Origin: Apostichopus japonicus
Taxonomy: Eukaryota > Echinodermata > Holothuroidea > Aspidochirotida > Stichopodidae
Direction of reading: 5' to 3'
Length of the DNA stretch: 53,500 nucleotides
Assembly: GCF_037975245.1 (NCBI RefSeq)
Contig: NC_092570.1
Span: 17,031,418 to 17,084,917, forward strand
Shown here: positions 11,677 to 28,464 of the stretch, one piece after another
Numbering within the stretch: the stretch's first letter is position 1
How the letters are laid out: the number at the start of each line of letters is the position of its first letter
The notes under the pieces: generated by a model
What the model saw: only the letters and a program-made list of their open reading frames with translations
Told to the model about the DNA's origin: nothing
The model's database searches: none
Program-made: the position numbers and the translations under genes

Positions 11677-13257
11677 CACGTACTGTACCGATTCAAACTA
11701 TTGCTGCTGTCATGTTTTGCCTATATTCATTCAAGACTCGTGAACTCGCGTCGTGAACTTAGTTGATTTTAATGTATAGCCGTTCCATGAAACGAATTCC
11801 GAAATCAGTAGAACGGCTCACGAATCTTGGATAACGTAAACACGAACCCAATGGAATGTAGCGTACGGATATGTATCATAAGTGAGGTCTACATGTGATC
11901 CAATCATTAAATTTAAAGTAAAATTAGGGCGTTTGGAAGAAAACCCCGCCCGTAAATAGACTGAACTAAGTGTCACAGGTCAATAAACAACAACAATTAA
12001 TATGTTCATGTTTCTGTGACGTCATGAACTCATTCATGTAATGACATATTAAGACCCATATAGACCTTATCATTCTCCTGATACAGTGTATGTCTTCCAA
12101 CTTCCAAGCGATGGTCATTATTGATGCTGACGTCACGAGCAATCTGATTAGCTGAAAACTCCGTAAATGCAAACCTGTTTGGGATATGGTAAAAAAAAAT
12201 CGCCACCGGGAAGGAGAGGGGATGGGTGAATTGATCGAGCGGATGGCCTTGTATTAACGAAAACTAATCTATATGGGCAAATCTTTAGGCATGGGTAGCC
12301 TTTTTTTTAAGGAGGGCCCATGGGAGGGGGGGTCATGAGTTGGCATGTTATCAACCCTGAAGACTATTCACATCTGAAAGGAAATTAGTTTCTCCCCCTC
12401 ACGACCCCTTTAGCATAGTATAGGATCGACGTCGTTGAAAAAGCTATGTGTAAAAATGTAAGCTAATGCATTACTGTAACATCTCCAGAATGCTAGGAAT
12501 ATATATATTTCATCTATGTAATCATTAACTGTAGTCACAGCCTACTTATTAATAAAAAAAATGTTGGAGAGGTAACGGATGTATACGTCACATATTAAAA
12601 CAAAACACAAGTTTGCAAAATGTTCATCATAAATTGGAAAAAAATGCAGTATTTTTTTTAATGGGCAAGATCATTCATTGTTCTTCGTCATGACAAAGAG
12701 ATAACATAGAGAGAGAAAAAAACTTGGATAGAATGCTTTTGTGATTACTTAAAGCAATATGTACGGGTGAGGTATGAGATTTTTTGTTTGACAAAATCTT
12801 CCATGTCAGCCTATAATTGACTAAAACATTCTACCGATTACAAACATCAATAATTAACAGTGATAATTTAGTTATATTAATTATTTATTTATTTATTTAT
12901 TTATTTTTCTTGCCTTTACAATTTGCAGACGAATACAAATTATAAGAAACTCAAACTATTGAAACTTAAGAACCAAAAGGTTTATAATAGTACTGTAAAT
13001 TTATTAACAGCGCCCTCTTGCTATATCATAGCTTGTAAATAAACAAAATATCTGTACAAAAATGCCTTCATGCGATCAATGATTTAACGATAAATTTTAA
13101 GGAAAGTGTGATAGGAAACAAAAGAAACGACTGTACATAGGCTAAGCGCTTATTGAACTTTAATTATGAAATTAATTTAAGGCTACCGGTGCATATTGCA
13201 ATGTAGGCTATACGTTGCCTTCTAGTCAAAAATTGTACATTAGTCTTCAAGTTTAAG
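11677..13257. other. Intergenic, no gene recognised
   Basis: No gene seen. Contains an (ATTT)n tract at about 12876-12908. A GCAAGAGGGCGCTG word on the minus strand at about 13009-13022 also resembles a CTCF core. Confidence 0.55.
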
Positions 13258-13330
13258 CGTTGGATATGCTTAGTTGGTAGCGCACTGGTCTTGAAAACAG
13301 GAGATCACAGGTTCAAATCTCGTTCTTGCA
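13258..13330 (+). repeat. tRNA-like sequence, possible SINE head or decayed tRNA
   Basis: Contains an A-box-like TAGTTGGTAGCGCACTGG and, about 35 bp later, a B-box-like GGTTCAAATCTC, in the spacing of an internal pol III promoter. Around the candidate anticodon loop (CTTGAAAA) only three stem pairs form, and the acceptor stem does not pair well. It is therefore unlikely to be a working tRNA; a tRNA-derived SINE head or a relic fits better. Confidence 0.4.
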
Positions 13331-14031
13331 AAGAAATAATGATATTTTTTAGCTCTTTTACAAGACATATAAAGGGTTAAAACGCACTAGTTCCACCATT
13401 TACTTTACTTCTTTTGTAAATGCATCATGCCAGATATAAACTTTCTCGTTTTAAAGTTCAGTTCCGTTAGATTCAGTTCAGTTCAGTTAGATTTAAATGT
13501 CAATCAATAATAAAGTTCCGCCTTTGAGAGAGTCGCACACCTTTTACTATAATCGACGTCTCCTTACAATGTGGTTTAACCCTATACCGCAGCATTCATC
13601 ACGATGTCCCAACTGGCAGTCTGAGTATAGTTGTCGATACTTTTACCAAGTCAGCGATAGTATTTTCGCGGAACTGGCTCATACATATGTAGTTATATTC
13701 ATGGGTTATATAGACATATGTACACAATCGAAAAGCATTCATGCCAATGCAAATTAGCGTTGCTACTTGGCAAAACCATTGAGCAATGTCGTGTAAATGG
13801 GGTCTAGGTAATCATGCCCAACCCTTGCCACCCTATCCCAACTAACCGTCAAAAATATGCTACAAAATTGAAAATAGTCTAAGTATATCAATCTCTTTTC
13901 AAGGAATATTACTAACAATTTACCAAACCAACACTACAACGCAAATAGAAGAAACACAATTACTTTAATTGTTTTTTGTTCCCTTGCGATGCAGCAATAA
14001 TCTTTGTTAAGAGCTTCCTTATATAATTTTG
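13331..14031. other. Intergenic, 3' side of gene 1, no gene recognised
   Basis: AT-rich, no supported coding sequence. The right-hand part probably lies just downstream of the gene 1 transcript. Confidence 0.5.
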
Positions 14032-14037
14032 TTTATT
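14032..14037 (-). promoter_or_regulatory. Candidate polyadenylation signal of gene 1
   Basis: AATAAA on the minus strand, about 295 bp beyond the gene 1 stop codon. Position and sequence are suitable, but AATAAA is common in AT-rich DNA. Confidence 0.4.
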
Positions 14038-14186
14038 TGCGGCATATTGTCATTTTTTAATTATTTTTGTGCAAACTATTATTCTATTCGCTTTTCGGAA
14101 GTCAAATTATATACATGACATGTAAACATGGGCACATCTTCACTTTAAATTCCCTAAGATGCAACAAAAATGAAATGTCACATGTC

Positions 14187-14212
14187 CACAATAGCAATAA
14201 AGAAAGGTGCAT
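14187..14212. repeat. Short direct repeat, copy 1
   Basis: CACAATAGCAATAAAGAAAG with neighbouring bases recurs at 14836-14861 with one mismatch. The two copies bracket the terminal exon of gene 1: one lies beyond the stop, the other in the intron. Confidence 0.7.
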
Positions 14213-14329
14213 TTTTGGTTATAAAGTAAAACAGATGATATTGCTTGCCGCAGTTTCTTATCCATGAAAGAAGAAAACGTCACCATTTAGTTTACTAAAT
14301 TTCCGTGTCCCAAATTGAGCCAGCATGAT

Positions 14330-14530
14330 TTATCTCACCAGTGGTCGAGCCAAAAACAGTTGATAAGAGCCGTTCACTGCAATATAGATGGGGCTATTTC
14401 TATAAAAGTCAATCACAGCGTCGAGTGAGTGAAACTTTTTATCGCCAATTTCGTAACCATCAGTGACCGTAGTAATCTTAATGTGACGAACTTTGTCAGG
14501 GCCTTTGACCGAGAGAGTAAAACTTCCAGG
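14330..14530 (-). CDS. Gene 1 terminal coding exon (second half of SH2)
   Basis: Begins PGSFTLSV directly after a TTCACAG acceptor and ends LARPLVR then TAA. It supplies the beta-D strand His, the FHSLDAVIDFYRNSPI helix region and the last strand, all close to Nck (FSTMEELVEHYKKAPI). An open frame continues upstream to a Met at 14629, but that part is intron. Confidence 0.88.
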   Translation of the reverse strand, partial: PGSFTLSVKGPDKVRHIKITTVTDGYEIGDKKFHSLDAVIDFYRNSPIYIAVNGSYQLFLARPLVR

Positions 14531-16033
14531 CTGTGAATGGAAAATGGAAATAAAATATCTTGGTGCATTCCTTGCTGAATCATGAAAGAATGTCTTGATA
14601 ACTTCAAAGTAGCCGCCGGTGCATGACAATATGTATTTACCTGTAACCTATCTAGTGTATCACTCAACGAAAAGGATTCATTTTTAACCAGAAATTTTAG
14701 TCTTAATATCATCATCGTCATCGTCAACGCTGTAGCATATATTGTTCCTCTTACATTATTTCTTCCTATTTATCCTTCCACACTAGCACCACCACCCCCA
14801 CCCCCACACCTCATTCGCATGTGTTTGCACATTTTCCACAATAGCAATAAAGAAAGTTGCAATCAGCCTTCGAATTGCGTATAACGCTGATATGAAAAGA
14901 GGTCAAACTTCTTAACTGATTGGATAAGTGACGTTTTGATAATGACCATTGTGTCATTGAATTATACTTACAAAGGCTTCCGAATCTCTGAGTACGTAAC
15001 ATTCTTGGGGCTTGGATCGCATTTGATCTTCTGTATGGACTCTCGATATGCCATATTGGTACCACAACCGTTCCGCTAGTACCGGCGTCGACTGTGGTTT
15101 CTCCTTGACATAGTTCTTAGGAACGACTCCCATCTCTCCGGCCTTATTTCTAGCATGCCACCAGTCATCAGTTGGAGCAGGACGGACCATAATGTCGAGT
15201 TTTTCCTTGGCTACAAACGACAGTTGCTCATTTTCCTGTTTGGTGTATGGATAGAGAGCCTCGACGCAAAACTGGAAGGTGTAATTACGAACGGGCTCAG
15301 ATTTGCGGGGTGGAGACGGTGCATTTCCAAACGATTGTTGAGGTGGGAAAGTGAACTGCGGTGGTGGCTTGGTTGGCAAGCTTGGAATCGGTTTACCGTT
15401 AGGACGATATCCACCCGGTTGCGGTGATGTTGTGGATGGGTAAGGGCTCACACCCGTGTCGTTCCGCGAATACCCTGTTCCTTTGTTATGCGGGGGGCTA
15501 GATGGAGAGTTAAATTGGTTCGCCGGATTCGAATATGGAGATGCTGGCTGAGTATATTGATAATTGTTTCCAAATTGCCCGGCGCCATGGAATGGGCGGG
15601 TAGTTTCTACGGCAGAAAATGGCCGACTGGAAGGCGGCGCATATGAGCTTATTTCTGATACAGGCCTTTGACCGTTGATATGTGAGTTTGTCGTTCGCTG
15701 TGGCTGCGGTTCCTGCCCCACCGAAGCACCACCAAACATTCTTTCTAGATTTTGCCTATTTTGAGTAAATGCATTCCCATCGGACCGAGGAGGGTTGTAT
15801 GCTACTTTCGGTGCTACCGGTGGCGCGGGTTTTCTTGACTGTACAACGTGGTTATTGGTTTCCTCTGTGACATTGTTTGAAGGAAACCAACCGGCCCTGT
15901 TGTTGACGGTACCGTAGGCCCAGAGACTGCTATCGTCATAATCTGAAATGGTTACTCTATCACCGACTTGCAGACTAAGCTCTATCTCAGATTCTGCAAT
16001 AAACTGTTCCGTAGCTATGTGAAATTTAGCCAT
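14330..16033 (-). CDS. Gene 1: Nck-type adaptor, SH3 - Pro-rich linker - SH3 - SH2 (420 aa, two coding exons)
   Basis: Coding exons are 16033-14972 (354 codons) and 14530-14330 (66 codons plus stop), joined in phase 0; the intron is 14531-14971, GTAAGT to CAG. Residues 3-58 form an SH3 domain ending GWFPSNNVTEE, very like the second SH3 of Nck (GWFPSNYVTEE). Residues 59-252 are a Pro/Asn/Gln/Ser-rich, probably disordered linker with PxxP sites, including the class II form PSLPTK (217-222). Residues 255-311 are a second SH3 with the usual ligand residues: ALYPY 259-263, WW 291-292, PKNYV 305-309. Residues 324-417 are an SH2 domain with the phosphotyrosine Arg349 (LRDSE) and His370. The family couples phosphotyrosine proteins to proline-rich effectors, typically in actin control. 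Compared with Nck it lacks the first SH3. The start is the first Met of the frame, just before the SH3 fold. The first SH3 is atypical: LWAYG replaces the WW pair and Asn replaces the last ligand Tyr. Family call strong; orthology to Nck itself uncertain. Confidence 0.88.
14836..14861. repeat. Short direct repeat, copy 2 (in gene 1 intron)
   Basis: Partner of 14187-14212, one mismatch over about 26 bp. Confidence 0.7.
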
Positions 16034-16055
16034 ATTGTTCCTTCTTGGTATATTA
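16034..16055 (-). other. Possible 5'UTR part of gene 1 coding exon
   Basis: On the minus strand an AAGCTTCAG acceptor-like site would start this exon 22 bases before the ATG. The pyrimidine tract is weak, so this boundary is tentative. Confidence 0.3.
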
Positions 16056-16081
16056 CTGAAGCTTGTTGGTCCTATGTTATT

Positions 16082-16192
<111 letters not shown>

Positions 16193-16229
16193 AGTATTCT
16201 AAACGTTCCTTCTTGTTACTTGTCCTTAC

Positions 16230-16327
16230 AGATCAGGAAAAATGAATGTTGAATGCAAACTCCGGATTTGTCATCGATGAGTGAGCAGATTGCTACTTTG
16301 ATGGAGCAACTTCTGCACACCCTGCAT
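16230..16327 (-). other. Possible upstream non-coding exon of gene 1
   Basis: On the minus strand a good acceptor (TTTATATTTCAG) opens a 98-base segment that ends at a GTAAGG donor. The segment contains a short upstream open frame of 18 codons from its first base. Its downstream intron would hold the TAG microsatellite. It is supported only by splice-site shape and by the analogous 5'UTR intron in gene 2. Confidence 0.3.
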
Positions 16328-16531
16328 CTGAAATATAAATAATAAAATCTTTAATCTGGTTTACGATTATCACAGATAAAATAAAGTTAAACAAGTACTG
16401 ACCGTCGAGGGCGGTATGGGTGGGTCAGTAGGGTCTACAGCTCCGGGTCATCGGAGGCTGGGAGTAGGAAGGGCAAACAAATATATTCATATTTTATCTT
16501 CATATCCTTTTAAGTTGTAAACGAAATATAT

Positions 16532-20889
<4,358 letters not shown>

Positions 20890-20894
20890 CAATT

Positions 20895-21655
20895 GTGTGA
20901 CCTCTGACCTCAATTGACCTCGTCTCTTAGCAACCATATGATTTGTCCCATTATTCTCTACATATCTTGTGGTTTAATGACTTTCTCCAAAATACATACA
21001 AGCAGCTAATTGTTAAACAAGAGTTTGGGGTTTCTTGACCTTTGACCTCATCAATTACACAGGCACGAGGTTACATGGTAAAGCACCTATCCACCAATTT
21101 TGAACTTGGTCGGATTTACAGTGTAGGAGGAGTTTGCGACACACTCTTTCGCACAATTAAGGCCAATTTGACATGTAACCTCACTTGAACTTTGACCTTA
21201 AACTTGTCCTATTCTAAAATTCGTCTCATCATTCTCTACATATCGTGTGGTTTAATGACTTTTTCCAACACACTGACAAGCAGCTAATTGTTAAACAAGA
21301 GTTTTGGGGTTTCTTGACCTTTGACCTCATCAATTTCGCAGGCACGAGGTTACATGATCAGGCACCTATCCACCAATTTTGAACATGGTCGGATTTACAG
21401 TGTAGGAGTAGTTTGCAACACACTTTTTCGCACAATTTAGGCCAATATGACATGTGACCTCACTCACTTGAACTTTGACCCTGACCCTAAACTTGTCCTA
21501 TTTTAAAAATTCGTCTCATCATTATCTACATATCGTGTGGTTTAAAGCCTTATTCCTACATACTGACAGGCAGAAAATGGCTAAAAACAATGTTTTAGGT
21601 TTCTTCACATTCAACCTCTGAATTACCCTGCCATCATCAATCACGCAGGGCACGG
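20895..21655. repeat. Tandem repeat, unit about 278-288 bp, 2.5 copies
   Basis: The landmark TCTACATATCGTGTGGTTTA occurs at about 20958 (one change), 21236 and 21524, with shared blocks between (AGCTAATTGTTAAACAAGAG, CACCTATCCACCAATTTTGA). Each full unit carries TTGACCTTTGACCTCATC, two TGACC half-sites one base apart. The last copy decays into the GAT microsatellite that follows. Confidence 0.9.
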
Positions 21656-21661
21656 GTTTAC

Positions 21662-21925
<264 letters not shown>

Positions 21926-23445
21926 AATTTATCCTTAAATTTCTAACACTTAGTGAACTCAGCTCCACAGGAGCATGACCCTGCCCCCTATCCCCCCAAC
22001 TCTTACCCCCCCCCCCCTTTCACATCGGCTCTGGTAGGGGAAGCCAAATCCAGGCTTGTTTTAAGCATGGTATATGTGTGTTATATCGTTTCATATCATG
22101 CAATGAACTTGATGAAACGTTGAGTTGCAACTAGTATAAGATCTGTTACTATCGTTCCAACTCTACGCATGGGATGATTTAGTCTCCAACATGGGGTGAT
22201 TGAACCATTGGCTTACTGATTTCACAGATCAGTGAATTTAATCATAAAAAATCATCAGGCATGAAGATTTAACCATGTCTTCCTTTCAGATGGCAATAAA
22301 ACAAACAATCCATATGAAACAGGAACCCAAACAGACATGCAACCTTATATATAATATATAATACATATAATACATACATATAATACATATTATAATACAT
22401 ATTATAATACATATACATATTATAATACATATTATGTACAGTGTGTTTACAGTATATGAAACCAAAAAACCATTGTGAACATGGAAATATCGATTCACCC
22501 TATCAGCGTATACATTGCAGTTACTTAAATGCGTTTTGGTGACGTTTGTCAGTTATTGTTCTAAATCGTGGTAAACACGTTAAACAGCACAAAAGGTATT
22601 AAACAATTGGTGACGTGTAAGTCACGAATGTAGAATATGGGTCTTTAGAATGAAAAATAAAACAAAGGAACAGAAAGAGGAAGAAGAAGATTTTGAGAAT
22701 TGAACATAATAGCAGATTCCAATAATCAACAAATCTTATTTTATCGATGTAAACGTTTTCAGGATTGTTAATTCGTTTCGATTGCACAATGTCCTATTGT
22801 CTGCTGCAAAAAAACAAAGGCATCATAGGGACATGATACACCTTTAATTCATTTGGTCACGACTAATTAACACTGCAGGACCTATATTCATATCCTAATA
22901 ACAGTACATATATAAGCTAAACTGTTCGAACTATTTGCATTTGCTGAATGGCATATTAAAATAATGTCCGGACCTCTTGGCTTCATGTCTTGCATGATAA
23001 CGGCCATTCTTATATGAATATTAATGAGTATATACATGTATATACAGCATTATAAGTCTTGCGATAAGTTCCATACCGATTAATCACCTATATACTTAGT
23101 GGATGAGCATAGTATATACAGTACATACATAGCTGAACACCAACCCCAAGTGATGTTAAAACCAATAAATAGCATTCAAACCCTTAAAGACTAATATGTA
23201 ACTTAAGTACGACATACATACATAAAAGTGTATACCGTATAGTACTAATACATATAGTATATATTACCTATTATACACACTTTCAGGTAATTATTCGTTA
23301 CATTGAACAAATATATAATAATTAAAAGAAAACATTTAACTTTCTAAACATTGATGTTAATTTTCTCGAGGAGACAAAACAAGTAATTGGAGAAAAGCTG
23401 TAAAATGCATGTTGCAAGTTTTCTTACGAGTGACCATTATTCGAC

Positions 23446-23472
23446 TTTCTAGCATATGAAATATGCTAGAAA
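23446..23472. repeat. Perfect 12-bp hairpin, 3-base loop
   Basis: TTTCTAGCATAT and ATATGCTAGAAA flank GAA. The left arm with its context GACTTTCTAGCATAT is also present at about 45728-45742. Confidence 0.85.
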
Positions 23473-26400
23473 TGCAAGTACTGCTCAGGCTTGAGAGTCT
23501 TTACTGGAAACCGCGTAAACATGTTTTGTTTCCACCAAAGAAAAATGTTATTATATAATAATCGAACATTCTTCTATATCTGGCAATAAATTGTAGGTGA
23601 TGAAATCACCCGAAAACCCCATTATTTTACCAGTTTTCCGACGTTCATTATTATGGAGGGGGAAAAAAGAAAAACTGTTGACATTTGACATGTCATATTT
23701 ATAGTGCTGCTGTTTTGTATAACGCTTAAAAAAAGTTCATTTCTGACACTATCAGAAGATATGTCGGTTTCCCATATTTTTCTTCAAATTATGACCATGT
23801 AATTGTTTCTTCATTAAAGATCTTCACATACTTAAACAGTAGATAGATAGTATTTTGTTTTTTTCACAATAAGCTACAAAGTTGAATCATGTTTATTGAA
23901 GTTAGCAGATTACTGCTACCATCAAAGTATTTATACATTTCATTGACAGATTTCTCAACGTCTTTGAAAATTGTTTTGAAAAAAAAACCCAGTAAACTAT
24001 ACAGGAAGTATAAATACTCTTGGCAACGTTTTAACAATTTTCAGGTAACCACGTTTGGTGGGTGACCTTAACGATAGATATTTTTGTTTTTTTAAAGAAA
24101 ACTCACCCTGCAGGAAAGAACCTGGACAACGAAAGACCTTGACAACAACAAACCGACTATAATCCGCTCCCAACCCCTGCACTGCAGTCCACTTTCATCT
24201 AGACTATGCGACTGCGTGATCAATGTCAAATATGTATCACGGTTCCCCTATATAGAAGGGGAACAGAATACTATACATTGAATAACCAACATGCCTACCT
24301 CTATTTCCCGTTAAGTCTTATATACAATTGGTTAGACTAGCCGCCATAAGAACTACAGTATATAGGCTACCTCCGCAGTGAAAGAAAATCATCGTTCATT
24401 AAACACTAACCATTAGCTATATTGGATTCAAAATAACTTTTTTTTCCGAAGAAGAGGGGGGTAAAAAACCAGGTTACCAAAACAGGAACCCACCTTCAGC
24501 ATTGGATGCATGACGTAGCATTGACCCTGTATCTGACTTGGCATTGCCATGTTTAGTTAGTCACCTAAACCTGCTGTAGTCGATTCCCAAGTGAACTTAA
24601 AAAACTTTTTCTATACAGGATATTGATCAATTTTTGTAAATTTATTTGGAAATGAATAGATGATATAAAACTAGATACTCACATAGCAATAGTTTCTCCT
24701 AGTGATATTCAAGTTTGTTGTTTTGCTTCCCCCTTCAATAACAAGTTGGTAGTATGATCAATTCCTTTCACAAAACCATTGCCGATTTCATTTAAAACTG
24801 AGTACGGTCTGGCCGTTAGACTCGTGTACAAGCACGTACGGTGTCAGCTAATAGTATAGGCCGTTTCGTGTACAGTGTATAGTTTTCCATATAACAGTGA
24901 CTCACTGACTCAACGATATGCTTGGTTGATTTTTTCTAAAGTCATCGTTTTTTATCTTTGACCATGAATCGTGTAAAAGAGGTGTAGAAGAATTTCTGTG
25001 GAAACTATCGATGAAAAGCGCCTCGTTTTCATTTTGGTGGTAACAAAGTTATGATATCGCATATGAGTATTGAACTGCGAGCCTATAATTGCATATATAC
25101 AAATCGTGTAATTTTTATGCAACAATCAATGAAAGACGGAGTAGCAGTGTTTAAGTACATGGCACCGGTGTGTACTACACCATCTTGCAATCCACTATGC
25201 ATAAGGTCTAAATTTTAACTTCCTTGTCATGGGAAATGGCGTTCTACAAGTTTAACATTGATTGCCAAGAATTAATGTATACCGGCCGTACTATGATAAG
25301 TGTCATATCCACAATAAATTGCTCCATTGACTTACACACACTAACTTCGTCACTTACCGTACGGCCCTCTATAGCATAAATCAAATACATATTCAACCGG
25401 TATATATCCTAAACCCATGTACGACACCGTGATAACTGAAAGCTTTTATCTACTATCATGATACTTGTACCTATCCATGTGATGACCGTTTAAATCTTAA
25501 GCTGGAAGGGAAGTAAATATAGTATAGCATGTGGAACCCGCAAACTTTCCGACTACTCGCTCTCCACCTCATTCTCACCACCTCTCTCCACCTCATTCTC
25601 ACCACCTCCACCCACCTCTATCTCCACCCATCTCTCTGTGTCTCTCTCGGTCTCACCGCCACCTATCTCCACCCACCTTTCACCCTCGCTCCGCCCACCT
25701 CTCACCCTCTCTCTCTGACTAATAATTACACATTCAACCAAAGAATTCTAAATGCTTTATGTGACCTTCAACCTTCCTTATTTTTTGCATACCATCTGTA
25801 CTTTGAATTTGCTCATAAATATACAAGTAAACAAGCAGAAAGAGCGGGGGGGGGGGGGGGGATTTGAAAAGCAGTACGCCAAAGCAATCAACCACCGTAT
25901 GTCATTGGCAATTTACCTGTCGACAATGATATACTCAAACACATAATGACATAAAGTACTAAATATTGTCCGGTAGTGACAGTCGTATAATTGACGTAAA
26001 AAAAAAAGTTTCCTATTTACCGCTTTGTGTATGTGTGTGTGTGTGTGCGTGTTGTGTTAGAAAACTATATCGTCGCATATCTACATATTCTTCCTTGTTA
26101 GTCCCTACCTTAATTGCAACATCGTATTAATAAGAAAGAAAGGCGGGAAAGTCCCCAAATAATTCGAGCCAAATGGTATTTGCCGACAGTTGTCGCAATT
26201 TCGGATATGATTGTTTTCTCGCAGTAATTCAGAAAGAGGAATTACTCTAAACTAAAACTACAGATAGGCCTAGTCTAAAAACGCGGGAGGACTGAAGGTG
26301 ATTTTTAAGGCCTATCTAGAAGTTCCTGAATGAATCAGGAAGATTCCACAGCGAAAACTGGCAGGTTATAGGTTAGGAGTACTATGGCTATGTTAAACTT

Positions 26401-27349
26401 CTACTTCTTCTAGGTCAAAAATCTTAAGGATCATTATAGTTTGCGGTCATAGGTTAAAGGACCCCACAAACATAATCACAAACTCTGCTACACATGTTTG
26501 GTAAATAATCTCTTTTATTCAGAGTATAACTTGGTTCACTGTAATGAGAACAACAAAAAACGGCAAATTATATGTTAAAATATGCTAAAGCTGCAAAACA
26601 AAAGCGTAGATAATCAATGTCACAAACGGCCTTCGAAAGATCGATAAACGACATCACAATGGACATGAAACCGCCAATATTAGGCCTTAATTCATATCGG
26701 ACTAACTTGCTTCAACTATTTTGTAATATCCCCCCCCCCCCCCCTCCAGACATGTCGAATACAACATATGTTGTAGAGTTGAAGTACAGATAAGAAATAG
26801 CTCACGAACACTTCAGGACTCGGGGATATGATGTAATTTCACATTACGACTATAGAACTGCATTTGTATGCAAATACGTAGTAATTTGTAGTGCGCGTGG
26901 AGTGCTTGCAATATTAGGAAGAACTTTGCGGTTGTTCATGGTGTTATTTTTTGGGCGGACAATACTCCAGCTAGTATAGTCAATTAGGTACCTATATAAA
27001 GTGGGGGCGCTTATGAGCGCCGTGGCCATGCTCAGAATAAGTTGCTACGCAGCTAGCGTCTGAAACTGCAAATGTACAGAGATTATATGAAACTTTAAGT
27101 TCCAACGTCCAGTCATGTAGGTATCGTTCACTTGACAAGTAATGCCGAAATTGTAGGGCGCACGCGCACGCGCACTACAAGGCAATAAAACATAGGCCTA
27201 CATGCCATACGACAGTACATGACAACGGATACGATCCTATATATGCTTAGCAACGCAACCTTCCACAACGTAACTTCGTTTCGTTTATTGCTGCCAATAA
27301 CAATGAAGTACATTTCTTAATACATAGTTATAGCCATGAGGCATGCAGC

Positions 27350-27386
27350 GGGACCAGAAGTAAGATAACTTTTCGAGTCTGGTCCC
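27350..27386. repeat. Inverted repeat, 9-bp arms GGGACCAGA
   Basis: GGGACCAGA at 27350-27358 pairs with TCTGGTCCC at 27378-27386. The neighbouring minus-strand sequence has an AATAAA; a retroelement 3' end is possible but not shown. Confidence 0.6.
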
Positions 27387-27732
27387 TTACAAAGTAAAAC
27401 GAGAAAATTAAATTTTGTATAGAGGGGGAAAGAAAACAACAACATTAGAACACATAGAAAACATATCACATAGGGGTTTAACAGAACTGGAAAAGAAAAC
27501 AATATATTACAATGCTCATTATAAGGCAGAACTGTACGAAAATTATTCGTTGAGTAGATCATGTTCAAGATGTCTTATAAAAGATGAAATTTATTTGCTA
27601 TTTCTAATGTTTTCACTTAGAGAACTCCAGAGGGCTACACCAGAACATCTAACATGAGTATGATACATATAAGTCCTTGACATATTATAAGAACAAGTGT
27701 TGTATGAATGAAATAGGTTGTTATAATTGAAA

Positions 27733-27740
27733 CATTTAAT
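27733..27740. repeat. Target-site duplication, left copy (CATTTAAT)
   Basis: Identical to 32342-32349; marks the left boundary of the 4.6-kb hAT element. Confidence 0.9.
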
Positions 27741-28464
27741 CAGGCCCGTCGCACCCGCTACGGTAGGTACGGTATTTACCGTACCACTTTTCAGCTAAAA
27801 AAAAAGAGAGAGGGGGAGAAGAAAATAGGTGAGGGAGTTAGAAAATACAGTTCGAATCAATAAAATGCACGAGTCTTCATGACCAAAGCCGACCCTCTGT
27901 ACCATCATTGTGTCCTATGATGCGATGAGCCCCGGATGAGCCGGCACGAATTATTCAACGAATCTCAAGTTGTAACTGGGGCGATAGGGGCCTACGATTC
28001 GAGTCGCACCGAATTTCCCCAAACCCCCGAATTCCCCCCATTTCCCTAAAAAGGTGTCAAACCCGGAGATGTTTTACTTAGTTGAGCAGTGTAACAGTAA
28101 ATACCGTCCGGATAATTAGGGCAACGTACAATGTATAGGGCGTGTCCCCGCGCTGCGCTACACCGGCAACTCAACGCAAAGGAAAGTGCCAGCCAGATTA
28201 GTTTCTGGTTCGGCCGCGGATATCATGCCTCCAGAATCAGTGGAGGACTACTTCAGGCGAATATACCTGGAGGCAGTTGACACCATTGTCAACTGCATCC
28301 GCGATAGATTTGATCAGGAGGGTTACAAAATCTACTCAAAACTACAGCAGCTGCTTCTCAAAACGTGTAACCAACAACATGTTGACGAAGAACTGTTAAA
28401 ATTCGTATGTGACTTTTACGGAGATGATCTCCGTAAGGGCGAGCTCAGAGTCCAACTAGAAACC

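Larger units (their letters stand above)
21926..27732. other. Long gene-poor stretch, no gene recognised
   Basis: Nearly 6 kb without a supportable exon. It holds an ATAATACAT-type repeat at about 22345-22440, a perfect hairpin at 23446-23472, a pyrimidine-rich CTCCACCTCATTCTCACCAC repeat at 25558-25710, a GT tract at about 26032-26050, a C-run at 26730-26745, and an inverted repeat at 27350-27386. One minus-strand frame near 24080-24182 ends at a GTGAGT donor-like site but has no recognisable domain. Confidence 0.5.

Noticed and set aside
23997-24182. Minus-strand exon ending at GTGAGT
   Set aside because: Only a donor-like site and a short frame with no domain; no acceptor or neighbouring exon could be tied to it.
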